A stretch of 64,000 nucleotides of DNA from Streptomyces sp. RKAG293 (GTDB taxonomy: Bacteria > Actinomycetota > Actinomycetes > Streptomycetales > Streptomycetaceae): NCBI RefSeq assembly GCF_023701745.1, contig NZ_JAJOZB010000001.1, forward strand, positions 2,176,501-2,240,500. The letters run 5' to 3'. Shown here one piece after another: positions 56,053-63,662 of the stretch. The translations under genes and the position numbers were made by a program. Positions within the stretch are counted from its first letter, which is position 1. Every line of letters begins with the position of its first letter. The notes below the pieces were generated by a model. It was given only the letters and a program-made list of their open reading frames with translations, did not search any database and was not told the origin of the DNA.

Positions 56053-56186
56053 GCTGAGTCTGGAGCAAGAGTCTGAGATTGATCGCGGTCTGCCTCTGCC
56101 AGTTGGGCTACCCCGGCCGGTAGTGCCGGGAGAGGGACTCGAACCCCCACTGGAACCACGTCGTCACGACAAGCTTCAGGCTGAGC
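56053..56186 (-). tRNA. Candidate circularly permuted tRNA gene, unit A
   Basis: Read on the minus strand. TGGTT (56054-56058) and variable CCAGT lead to T arm GGGGG-TTCGAGT-CCCTC (56032-56048), acceptor TCCCGGC (56025+100, i.e. 56125-56131) and discriminator A (56124). A 6-nt spacer (56118-56123) precedes acceptor GCCGGGG (56111-56117), TA, the D arm with GG (56091-56108) and GACCG (56086-56090). Note the T arm and variable region lie at 56132-56153 and TGGTT at 56154-56158. Acceptor pairing is 7/7 with one G-U. GACCG/TGGTT pairs with two G-U. The flanks at 56053-56066 and 56173-56186 pair 11 of 14. The anticodon is not readable. Confidence 0.7.
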
Positions 56187-56203
56187 TTTGCGCTCCTCGC
56201 GCA

Positions 56204-56225
56204 CCCTCCGCACACAGGCGGAGGG
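56204..56225 (-). terminator. Hairpin between the 244-residue protein gene and tRNA-like units
   Basis: An 8-bp inverted repeat (56204-56211 with 56218-56225), 22 bases after the protein stop. It could be a terminator, a processing signal, or the start of the RNA transcript. Confidence 0.5.
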
Positions 56226-56246
56226 GGTCTGTTGTGGTGTGGTCGC

Positions 56247-56981
56247 CTACGGTCCGAAAAGGTACCCCAGTACGGCGTCGCCGACCCGCTGGTCGGTGAC
56301 TTCCGCGCTGTTGGCCTCCTCGCGGGCGAACTTGACCGCGTTCTGCAGCTTCTCCACCCGCTCGAGCAGCTCGTTGACCCGCCGGGCCGGAAGGGCGCCG
56401 GAGAACTTGACGGTCGTCCAGTAACCGACCGGCACGTCCTCGTAGTACACGTCGACCTGGGCGGGGTGCTTCTCCGTCGCCTCGGCCTTGACGTGGTTGC
56501 GCGGCACCTTCTTCGTACGGATGGTGCGTACGGGCTCGGTCTTCCACGCGTCGCTCGACGGGTCGAGGTTCCACGACTCCGAGGCGTCGAGCACCGGCAG
56601 CTTGCGGATGAAGGTGTGCAGGTCCACCAGCTGCTTCTCCAGGAACAGCAGGTAGGACACCGGCACTTCCCGCACCAGGGCGCGGCCGTCGACCGTCACG
56701 TCGGCGCGGGCCTCGCAGTTCGCCCAGTCCTTGGTGGCGGTGACGTCGAAGAGCCGGGTGAGGGTGACCGTGGTCGTCCGCAGCACGTCCTCGGCCTTGA
56801 TCTGGACCCGGGTCGACTCGGGGGGCAGCTGTTCGCCCTCCTCGTCCTTCGGCTGGTAGGTCCGGGAGAGCCCGGAGAGCAGAACGGGCTTCTGCAGGTC
56901 GTGATGGGAAGCGGTCAGTTCCTGATGGGACTTGGACTTGACGCCCTTCTCGACCGCGATGATCTGATTGAGTTTCGCCAC
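56247..56981 (-). CDS. Uncharacterised protein upstream of permuted tRNA-like array
   Basis: 244 residues; I recognise no characterised family. The N-terminus is helical (KLNQIIAVEKGVKSKSHQEL). The middle is rich in beta strands and charged residues. A C-terminal helix pair (RRVNELLERVEKLQNAVKFA) ends in VGDAVLGYLFGP. There are no membrane segments or signal peptide, so it is cytoplasmic. The GTG at 56981 is the start; TTAGCG about 13 bases before it suggests a near-leaderless message. The two tRNA-like units lie 60-330 bases downstream on the same strand, so it may act on those RNAs; that is inference from position. Confidence 0.7.
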   Translation of the reverse strand: MAKLNQIIAVEKGVKSKSHQELTASHHDLQKPVLLSGLSRTYQPKDEEGEQLPPESTRVQIKAEDVLRTTTVTLTRLFDVTATKDWANCEARADVTVDGRALVREVPVSYLLFLEKQLVDLHTFIRKLPVLDASESWNLDPSSDAWKTEPVRTIRTKKVPRNHVKAEATEKHPAQVDVYYEDVPVGYWTTVKFSGALPARRVNELLERVEKLQNAVKFAREEANSAEVTDQRVGDAVLGYLFGP

Positions 56982-57091
56982 ACCATGACGCTAACAGGCG
57001 CGCACCCCTTGATCGAACGAATATCCGCCGGAGGACCCGCGGCAACCGCCGCGCACAGGAACGGGGTTGGCGGACCAGGGGTCCCGCCGCC

Positions 57092-58351
57092 TCAGTGCGG
57101 CGGGTGCGCGCAGCCTCCGTAGTGGTCGGCCACGACGCGGCTCATCGCTCCGAGCGGGTCGGCCACCACCTGGGTCGACGAGAAGAAGACGTTGCCGCGC
57201 ACCTGCGGGAAGTCGCGGTCGAAGGTGAGGTGGCGGGAGAGCTCGGCGGGATCCTGCCAGGCCGCGGGCTGCCCGGCGACGCCCACCTTGTACAGCGCCT
57301 CGCCCACGTACAGCTCGACGTCCGTGCCGGAGACCACGTCCGCCCACCAGGGGACGAGCCGGGCGTAGTCGGCGGCCGGGAACCCGATGTTCCAGTACAC
57401 CTGCGGAACGATGTAGTCGATCCACCCCTTCTTCACCCACCCGCGGGTGTCGGCGTGCAGATCGTCGTAGGTCTGGACGCCCGCCGTGGTGTCCGAGCCG
57501 AGCGGGTCGGTCGCCCGGTTGCGCCACACCCCGAAGGGGCTGATCCCGAAGCGGGTCCGCGGCCGGATCCGCTGGATGCGCACGGCGGTCTCCCGCACCA
57601 GCCGGTCGGTGTTGTCGCGCCGCCAGGCGGCCCGGTCCGGGAACCCGGAACCGAAGGCGGCGTACGCGGCATCGTCGTCGAAGACCTGCCCCGCCACCGG
57701 GTACGGATAGAAGTAGTCGTCCCAGTGCACCGCGTCGACCGGATAGCGCCGCACGGCGTCGAGCATCGCGTCCTGGACGAACCGCCGCACCTCCGGCAGC
57801 CCCGGGTTGTAGTACAGCTTCCCGCCGTACGGGACGACCCACTCGGGGTGCAGCCGGGCCGGGTGGGTCGGGGTGAGCAGGTTCGGGTCGGTGTTGTTGG
57901 CGATGCGGTACGGGTTGAACCAGGCGTGCAGCTCCAGGCCGCGCCGGTGCGCCTCGCGCACGGCCGTGCCGAGCGGGTCCCAGCCGGGGTCCTGGCCCTG
58001 GGTCCCGCTGAGGTACTGCGACCACGGCTCGTACGGCGACGCCCACAGCGCGTCCGCGGTGGGCCGGACCTGGAGGATCACCGCGTTGAGGCGGCGCTCG
58101 ACGGCGGTGTCCAGCAGATCGAGCAGTTCCCGCCGCTGCTCCGCCGCCGGCAGACCGGGCGCGGAGGGCCAGTCCGTGTTGGCGACGGTCGCGATCCACA
58201 TGCCGCGGAACTGGCGGGCGGGATGCTCCCGTTCCGCGTTCCGGACCCTGGCGGCCGCCGCCGCGGGTGTCCCGGTGGCGGCTGCCGCGGCCACCGCGCC
58301 GACGGTGCCGATGGCGCCCACGGCGAAGGTCCTGCGAGTGATGTGCCCCAT
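57092..58351 (-). CDS. Secreted GHL10-type glycosidase-like protein
   Basis: 419 residues. A Tat signal peptide (RRTFAVG then an Ala-rich stretch) indicates export. The domain begins FRGMWIATVANTDWPS and contains VDAVHWDDYFYPYPV and HAWFNPYRIAN, matching the GHL10 (glycosyl hydrolase-like 10, DUF187-type) barrel. Probably a cell-wall or extracellular polysaccharide hydrolase; substrate unknown. AGGGGG precedes the ATG at 58351. Confidence 0.85.
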   Translation of the reverse strand: MGHITRRTFAVGAIGTVGAVAAAAATGTPAAAAARVRNAEREHPARQFRGMWIATVANTDWPSAPGLPAAEQRRELLDLLDTAVERRLNAVILQVRPTADALWASPYEPWSQYLSGTQGQDPGWDPLGTAVREAHRRGLELHAWFNPYRIANNTDPNLLTPTHPARLHPEWVVPYGGKLYYNPGLPEVRRFVQDAMLDAVRRYPVDAVHWDDYFYPYPVAGQVFDDDAAYAAFGSGFPDRAAWRRDNTDRLVRETAVRIQRIRPRTRFGISPFGVWRNRATDPLGSDTTAGVQTYDDLHADTRGWVKKGWIDYIVPQVYWNIGFPAADYARLVPWWADVVSGTDVELYVGEALYKVGVAGQPAAWQDPAELSRHLTFDRDFPQVRGNVFFSSTQVVADPLGAMSRVVADHYGGCAHPPH

Positions 58352-58506
58352 CCGTGCCCCCTGATCGTCGGGTGCTGTCCCGCTGATGATGGTGCGGCCG
58401 GGGGGCTGGAGCAATCCTCCGCACGGGCGGAGTAACGTCGGAGCGGGCGGGCCCGCTACCGCGTGGTGCGCCCGCTTATTCCTGTACCACAGCGAAAGGC
58501 TTACGA

Positions 58507-59364
58507 GTGAGCGACATCCAGCGCGTCGGAGTGGTGGGGGCCGGGCAGATGGGCTCCGGTATCGCGGAGGTCTGCGCCCGCGCCGGACTGGACGTCCGGG
58601 TCGCGGAGACCACCGGCGAGGCCCTGGAGCTCGGCCGTACCCGTCTGACGAACTCCCTCGGGAAGGCCGCCGAACGCGGCAAGATCACCGAGGAGGAGCG
58701 GGACGCGACACTCGCCCGTCTGAGCTTCACCACCGACCTCGGCGAATTCGCCGACCGTGACCTCGTGATCGAGGCCGTGGTCGAGAACGAGCAGGTCAAG
58801 ACCGAGATCTTCCAGGTCCTCGACCAGGTGGTGACCCGGCCGGACGCCATCCTGGCCTCCAACACCTCGTCCATCCCGCTGGTGAAGCTCGCGGTGGCCA
58901 CCTCGCGTCCCGAGTACGTGCTCGGGATCCACTTCTTCAACCCGGCCCCGGTGCAGAAGCTCGTCGAGCTGATTCCGGCGCTCACCACCGCGGACGACAC
59001 CCTCAAGCGGACCGAGAGCCTTGTCACCGACGTGCTCGGAAAGCACGCGATCCGCGCGCAGGACCGCTCCGGATTCGTGGTGAACGCGCTGCTGGTCCCG
59101 TATCTCCTGTCGGCGATCCGGATGTTCGAGTCCGGAATCGCCAATCGCGAGGACATCGACAACGGGATGGAAATGGGCTGCGCGCACCCGATGGGCCCGC
59201 TCAAGCTCTCCGACCTCATCGGTCTGGACACCATCGCCGCCATCGCGGATTCGATGTACCACGAATTCAAGGAGCCGCTGTACGCCGCTCCCCCGCTGCT
59301 CCAGCGCATGGTCGACGCGGGCCGGCTGGGCCGTAAGACCGGCTCCGGTTTCTACCAGTACTGA
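58507..59364 (+). CDS. 3-hydroxybutyryl-CoA (3-hydroxyacyl-CoA) dehydrogenase
   Basis: 285 residues. The NAD-binding start VGVVGAGQMGSGIAEVCARAG (split at residue 7-16) and the catalytic region GIHFFNPAPVQKLVELI are typical. It oxidises 3-hydroxyacyl-CoA in fatty acid or butanoyl-CoA metabolism. The GTG at 58507 follows AAAGG. Single gene, closed by a bidirectional terminator. Confidence 0.9.
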   Translation: MSDIQRVGVVGAGQMGSGIAEVCARAGLDVRVAETTGEALELGRTRLTNSLGKAAERGKITEEERDATLARLSFTTDLGEFADRDLVIEAVVENEQVKTEIFQVLDQVVTRPDAILASNTSSIPLVKLAVATSRPEYVLGIHFFNPAPVQKLVELIPALTTADDTLKRTESLVTDVLGKHAIRAQDRSGFVVNALLVPYLLSAIRMFESGIANREDIDNGMEMGCAHPMGPLKLSDLIGLDTIAAIADSMYHEFKEPLYAAPPLLQRMVDAGRLGRKTGSGFYQY

Positions 59365-59389
59365 CCGCACCGATGAACGAATGAGAAAG

Positions 59390-59417
59390 CCGGCCCGCCC
59401 TTCCGATGGCGGGCCGG
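59390..59417. terminator. Bidirectional terminator
   Basis: A perfect 10-bp inverted repeat (59390-59399 with 59408-59417) with an 8-nt loop between the converging dehydrogenase and ABC ATPase genes. Confidence 0.65.
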
Positions 59418-59434
59418 TTCCTTATCCGTGGGCG

Positions 59435-60268
59435 TTATCCGTGGGCGTTCTCGTAGGCGCTGACGACTTCCTCGGTCGGGCCGTCCATGAGGAGCTCGCC
59501 CTTCTCCAGCCACAGCACCCGGTCGCAGGTATCGCGGATCGACTTGTTGTTGTGGCTGACGAGGAAGACCGTGCCCGCTTCCTTGCGCAGCTCGCGAATG
59601 CGTTCCTCCGAGCGGCGCTGGAAGGACCGGTCACCGGTGGCCAGCGCCTCGTCGATCATCAGCACATCGTGGTTCTTGGCCGCCGCGATCGAGAACCGCA
59701 GCCGGGCCGCCATGCCCGAGGAATACGTCCGCATCGGCAACGAGATGAAATCGTCCTTCTCGTTGATTCCCGAGAACTCCACGATGCCCTGGTACCGCTC
59801 GCGGATCTCCTCCTGCGACATCCCCATCGCCAGACCGCCGAGCACGACGTTCCGCTCGCCGGACAGGTCGTTCATCAGCGCCGCGTTGACCCCCAGCAGC
59901 GAAGGCTGGCCGTCGGTGTAGACCCGGCCGCTCTCCGGCGGCAGCAGACCCGCGATCGCCCGCAGCATCGTCGACTTGCCCGAACCGTTCGACCCGATCA
60001 GTCCGATGGCCTCACCCCGGTACGCGGTGAAGCTCACCCCGCGCACCGCGTGCACCAGCCGGACGTTCGGCGACGACTTACGGGACACCAGGCGGCCGAG
60101 GGCGGCCGTCGCACTGCCCTTGCTGTTCCCGGCGCCGTGCACCCGGTAGACGATGTGCACATCGTCCACGATCACGGTCGGGATGCGGGACGCGGCGGGG
60201 GCCGCGATACCGGCGGCCCGGTGGTCGGTGTGAGTGGCGCTCTTCTCGATCTCCGCTGTCTCAGCCAC
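59435..60268 (-). CDS. Polysaccharide/teichoic-acid ABC exporter ATPase (TagH-like)
   Basis: 277 residues. Walker A is GSNGSGKST, the signature is YSSGMAARL, and Walker B is VLMIDEALATGD. An N-terminal ~45-residue extension precedes the core. This pattern (with the partner permease) fits lipid-linked polysaccharide or teichoic acid export. It overlaps the permease gene by 8 bases and is translated second. Confidence 0.9.
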   Translation of the reverse strand: MAETAEIEKSATHTDHRAAGIAAPAASRIPTVIVDDVHIVYRVHGAGNSKGSATAALGRLVSRKSSPNVRLVHAVRGVSFTAYRGEAIGLIGSNGSGKSTMLRAIAGLLPPESGRVYTDGQPSLLGVNAALMNDLSGERNVVLGGLAMGMSQEEIRERYQGIVEFSGINEKDDFISLPMRTYSSGMAARLRFSIAAAKNHDVLMIDEALATGDRSFQRRSEERIRELRKEAGTVFLVSHNNKSIRDTCDRVLWLEKGELLMDGPTEEVVSAYENAHG

Positions 60269-61181
60269 GGCCGTACTTCTCCTCAGCCTTCCAGAAATAC
60301 ACGTACCCGCCGACGCCCACCACGACCGCCCAGCCCACCGCCACCGCCCACACGTGCGGCGGCATGTCCTCGGCGGTCACGCTGTCGATCAGCGCGAAGC
60401 GCATCAGGTCGATGTACACCGCGATGGGATTCACATCGAGCAGGATCTTCACGAAATACGGTGCCGTCTTCGTGAAATGGCTGATGCTATACATCACACC
60501 GGAGGTGTACATCCACGTCCGCAGGATGAACGGCATCAGCTGCGCCAGGTCCGTCATCTTGCTGCCCAGCCGGGCGACGATCAGTGCCAGACCGGCGTTG
60601 AACACCGACTGGATGAACAGCGCCGGAATCGCCAGCAGCCACGACCAGGTCGGCACCTCGCCGGTCATCAGCACGATCGAGAACAGCACCAGCATCGACA
60701 TCAGCAACTGCTGCAGCTGCATCAGCGTGAACGCCAGCGGCATCGACGCCCGCGGGAAGTGCAGCGCCCGGATCAGCCCCAGGTTCCCCGCCACCGCCCG
60801 CACGCCGCTCATGATCGACGACTGGGTGAAGGTGAAGATGAAGATGCCGGTCACCAGGAACGCGATGAAGTTGTCCACACCGCGGTCGGTACCCAGCAAC
60901 AGCCCGAAGATCAGGTAGTACACCGCCGCGTTCAGCAACGGCGTCATCACCTGCCACAGCTGACCCAGCCGGGCATCGGTGTACTGCGCCTGCGTCCGCG
61001 CCTTCGCGAACTCGTTGATGAAGTGCCGCCGGCCCCACAACTGCCGGGTGTACTCGGCCAGGCCCGGCCGGGCACCACTGACCGACAGCCCGTACTTCGC
61101 CGCCAGATCAGCGGCCGACAGCCCGCCGTCCGGGCTGTCCAGGTCCTGCGCCGCCGCGGGGGCGTCCGTCTGCAAGGTCAT
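60261..61181 (-). CDS. ABC-2 type polysaccharide exporter permease (TagG-like)
   Basis: 306 residues with about six membrane helices in the ABC-2 layout; LWQVMTPLLNAAVYYLIFGLL starts the first (split at 99-115). A soluble ~75-residue N-terminus precedes them. With the downstream ATPase it should export an undecaprenyl-linked polymer. The ATG at 61181 is preferred. Divergent from the TetR gene; the shared palindromes at 61225-61296 probably bind that TetR. Confidence 0.85.
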   Translation of the reverse strand: MTLQTDAPAAAQDLDSPDGGLSAADLAAKYGLSVSGARPGLAEYTRQLWGRRHFINEFAKARTQAQYTDARLGQLWQVMTPLLNAAVYYLIFGLLLGTDRGVDNFIAFLVTGIFIFTFTQSSIMSGVRAVAGNLGLIRALHFPRASMPLAFTLMQLQQLLMSMLVLFSIVLMTGEVPTWSWLLAIPALFIQSVFNAGLALIVARLGSKMTDLAQLMPFILRTWMYTSGVMYSISHFTKTAPYFVKILLDVNPIAVYIDLMRFALIDSVTAEDMPPHVWAVAVGWAVVVGVGGYVYFWKAEEKYGRG

Positions 61182-61224
61182 GTGACGCGCTTTCGTTCGA
61201 GGCGAAAACGGGGAGTGAACACGA

Positions 61225-61252
61225 CACGACGGAACGGATCCGTCTCGTCGTG
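61225..61252. promoter_or_regulatory. 28-bp palindromic operator candidate
   Basis: Positions 61225-61252 read nearly the same on both strands (arms CACGAC / GTCGTG, centre ACGGATCCGT; 24 of 28 match). It lies in the divergent region between the ABC exporter and TetR genes. Confidence 0.6.
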
Positions 61253-61280
61253 TGGTCCGACGGTAGAGCATCCATTGAAT

Positions 61281-61296
61281 GGAACGCAACCGTTCC
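61281..61296. promoter_or_regulatory. Second inverted repeat in the TetR-ABC region
   Basis: GGAACG (61281-61286) and CGTTCC (61291-61296) around CAAC. It shares the GGAACG core with the larger palindrome at 61225-61252, so the same TetR may bind both. Confidence 0.5.
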
Positions 61297-61324
61297 GTCG
61301 CCACGTCAGGCTAGGCTCGGCGGC

Positions 61325-61945
61325 ATGCCAACGGAGCCCCGAACCCCTCGTCGCGCCCCCGCGGGAGCCGCCGTGCTCCGGGAGGACGTGACGGACGCCA
61401 TCCGCAGCGCCGTATTCGACGAGCTGGCGGCGGTCGGCTACGGCCGGATGTCCATCGAGGGGATCGCCCGCCGGGCCGGGGTCGGCAAGGCCGCGGTCTA
61501 CCGGCGCTGGCGTTCGAAGCTGCCGCTGGTCCTCGACACGGTGTCCGCCGTGGCGGTCCAGGGAATGCCCGCGCCGGACACCGGCTCGCTCCTCGGTGAC
61601 GTCCGGTTACTGCTGGAGGTCACCGCGCGCGCCCTGCGGCATCCGGTCGCGTCGCAGATCATCCCGGACCTGCTCGCCGAGGCGGCGCGCAATCCGGAGA
61701 TCGCCGCGGCACTGCAGACGGCGCTGCGCGACACCCAGCGCGGTATCTCGGCGGCCGTCGTGCGCAAGGCGGTCGAGCGCGGCGAACTGGCGGCGGGAAC
61801 CGACGCGGACCTGTCCCTGGACCTGATCGCGGGTCCGCTCTACTGGCGGCTCGCCGTGATCCGCTCCCCGCTGCCCAAGGGGTACCTCGACAGCCTCGCG
61901 GCGGCCACCGTGACCGCCCTGAAGGCGGCCGGGGCGGCGCGCTGA
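61325..61945 (+). CDS. TetR/AcrR-family regulator
   Basis: 206 residues. The DNA-binding domain is GYGRMSIEGIARRAGVGKAAVYRRWRSK (split at residues 38-50), then a helical ligand domain. It is divergent from the polysaccharide ABC exporter and probably represses it and itself through the two palindromes between them. Inducing ligand unknown. Confidence 0.9.
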   Translation: MPTEPRTPRRAPAGAAVLREDVTDAIRSAVFDELAAVGYGRMSIEGIARRAGVGKAAVYRRWRSKLPLVLDTVSAVAVQGMPAPDTGSLLGDVRLLLEVTARALRHPVASQIIPDLLAEAARNPEIAAALQTALRDTQRGISAAVVRKAVERGELAAGTDADLSLDLIAGPLYWRLAVIRSPLPKGYLDSLAAATVTALKAAGAAR

Positions 61946-61978
61946 CCGCGCCGCTCCGGCCCGCCTCCGGCCGCCCGG

Positions 61979-62209
61979 TCAGTGCTCGGGCGACCGGATG
62001 GAGACGATCTCGCCCTTCCAGAGCTGGAACCAGTGCCCTGCCGCGAGGAGCTCTTCGGAGGCGCTGTTGAGGGCCGCGACTCCGTCACGGGTGTGGTGCC
62101 GGTCGGAGAGATAGACCTCGACCCGGCCGCGGCGTTCGCGGACGACCGCGCCGACATCGGGTTGGAGAGGGGCCAGGAGATAGACGATCCGGATCACGGT
62201 GTTCCCCAT
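61979..62209 (-). CDS. Small conserved hypothetical protein
   Basis: 76 residues from the ATG at 62209 (MGNTVIRIVYLLAPLQ). It has a hydrophobic start, an amphipathic middle and an acidic/basic tail; no family recognised. The longer frame to 62362 is C/G-rich and unlikely. Single gene converging on the TetR gene. Confidence 0.6.
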   Translation of the reverse strand: MGNTVIRIVYLLAPLQPDVGAVVRERRGRVEVYLSDRHHTRDGVAALNSASEELLAAGHWFQLWKGEIVSIRSPEH

Positions 62210-62395
62210 CGATGGCACGCGCGGCCGGCCGAATCCAGGCACCGGATGCGCGTCACGGGGCAACGTACCGCCCGGCCCGCACCCCGACAACAGCTGTACC
62301 GGCCAACAACCGCAAGGGAATCCGGCCCCGCGAGCGGGCCTCCGCGACCACCCCTGCCGCACCCTGCGACCGCCTCGTACCGCGCCTTCCGGCGG

Positions 62396-62794
62396 CTAAC
62401 GCTCCTCTGCCCGCGCCCGCTCCCACGCCTCGACCGTGGCGCGCAGCCGTCGGCGCTCCGCGGGCGGCATGGCCTCCGCGTAGGTGACGATGACGCGCAT
62501 GTCGTCGTCGTAACCCTGCACCTCGTCCGAGACCCAGCCGAGGAACTGCTCGGCGGCGGCCCGCTGGACGAGGGCGGCCGGCCGGCGCAGCGCGGCGGCG
62601 ATGGCGCGCAGCTGGACGGGGCCGGGCGCGGTGGCGACCTGGCCGCGGGCGAGCTTGTGCAGATACGGCTTGGAGACGGTGGCGCCGGTCACCGGGTCGA
62701 TGGCCCGGTCGGCGAGGTCCTGGTACGAGTCCCCGGCCGTCTGCGCCTCCTGGACCAACCGGGACAGCTGATCGTGGCGTTCACCGACCACCAT
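62396..62794 (-). CDS. XRE-like helix-turn-helix regulator
   Basis: 132 residues. An HTH domain falls in the first half (SYQDLADRAIDPVTGATVSKPYLHKLARGQ), followed by a helical tail. The start is ATG at 62794 or 62800. A palindrome at 62814-62826 (AGACG-AAA-CGTCT) in its upstream region could be its own operator. Target genes unknown. Confidence 0.75.
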   Translation of the reverse strand: MVVGERHDQLSRLVQEAQTAGDSYQDLADRAIDPVTGATVSKPYLHKLARGQVATAPGPVQLRAIAAALRRPAALVQRAAAEQFLGWVSDEVQGYDDDMRVIVTYAEAMPPAERRRLRATVEAWERARAEER

Positions 62795-62813
62795 GCCCAC
62801 CGTCCCAATTCGT

Positions 62814-62826
62814 AGACGAAACGTCT
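62814..62826. promoter_or_regulatory. Short palindrome upstream of HTH gene
   Basis: AGACG and CGTCT around AAA, about 20 bases upstream of the HTH gene start. A candidate autoregulatory site. Confidence 0.4.
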
Positions 62827-62849
62827 CTCAAGTGCTTCACTATTTTTAC

Positions 62850-63098
62850 ATGAGACCGGACCATCCCCATAGAGCACTCTCCCCCGTGATCCTCAGCCTC
62901 CCTCTCAGCACGCTCACCATCGTCGTCGGCGGACGCCGTGCGCTGGTGCCCGCCGTCGCCGTCGCCGCCCTCTCCCTCCTGCTGCTGATCGGCGCCGCCG
63001 CACCCGCCGTGTGGTCCCGCAGGCCCGCACGGCGGGCGGCCGCACTCCACGTCCTGAACAGCCTGCTCGGCCGCGAGCATCACCCCAGGCGCAGATGA
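62850..63098 (+). CDS. Possible small membrane protein
   Basis: 82 residues from the ATG at 62850. It has one or two hydrophobic helices (LVPAVAVAALSLLLLIGAAA) and an Arg-rich tail. There is no Shine-Dalgarno; the last 19 bases overlap the NUDIX gene on the other strand. Treated as possible only. Confidence 0.4.
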   Translation: MRPDHPHRALSPVILSLPLSTLTIVVGGRRALVPAVAVAALSLLLLIGAAAPAVWSRRPARRAAALHVLNSLLGREHHPRRR

Positions 63099-63610
63099 TG
63101 CAGCATCAGCAGCGCGGCGGCCATGTTCGACGCGGGGACCTCACCCCGCGCGACCATGTCCGGCACGGTCTTGAGCGGCACCCACTCCCGCCGGTCCGAT
63201 TCGAAGTCGTCCTCCGGATGACCGACGTACTCCGCCTCCTCCGACCAGTAGACGAAGTGGCGTGCGTCGGTCAGGCCGTTGGAGGGTTCGACGGTCAGCA
63301 GGTGCTGCAGCCGCCCCGGTCGCCAGCCGGTCTCCTCCAGCATCTCCCTGGCCGCCGCCGTCTCGATGTCCTCGCCGTCCTCGACGACCCCGGCCGCGAG
63401 CTCCCAGCCCCAGCTGTCGGTGATGAACCGGTGCCGCCACAGCAGCAGCACCTCGTTCGCCTCGTTGACGGCGGTGGCCAGCGCGACCGGCCGCAGCCTG
63501 ATCAGGTAGTGGTTGAGATGACGCCCGTCGGGGAGTTCGACATCGGCGAGATTGACACGCATCCAGCGGTTTCTGTACACGGTTCGCTCACTAAGGTTCT
63601 TCCATTGCAC
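63080..63610 (-). CDS. NUDIX hydrolase
   Basis: 176 residues. The NUDIX box is GVVEDGEDIETAAAREMLEE followed by TGW, matching GX5EX7REUXEEXGU. The N-terminal part has YRNRWMRVNLADVELPDG, like ADP-ribose pyrophosphatases. It cleaves a nucleoside diphosphate derivative. The GTG at 63610 is the start; the longer frame to 63859 runs through the next gene's opposite reading and is rejected. Confidence 0.85.
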   Translation of the reverse strand: MQWKNLSERTVYRNRWMRVNLADVELPDGRHLNHYLIRLRPVALATAVNEANEVLLLWRHRFITDSWGWELAAGVVEDGEDIETAAAREMLEETGWRPGRLQHLLTVEPSNGLTDARHFVYWSEEAEYVGHPEDDFESDRREWVPLKTVPDMVARGEVPASNMAAALLMLHHLRLG

Positions 63611-63662
63611 GATTCCGCCACCTTCCTTTCGGATGGTGACAACATCGCAGCTCGCGTGAGCG

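Noticed and set aside
55894..56186. Two broken ordinary tRNA genes
   Set aside because: Acceptor strands pair within each inverted unit, not with any neighbouring half in normal order, and the flanking pairing would be unexplained.
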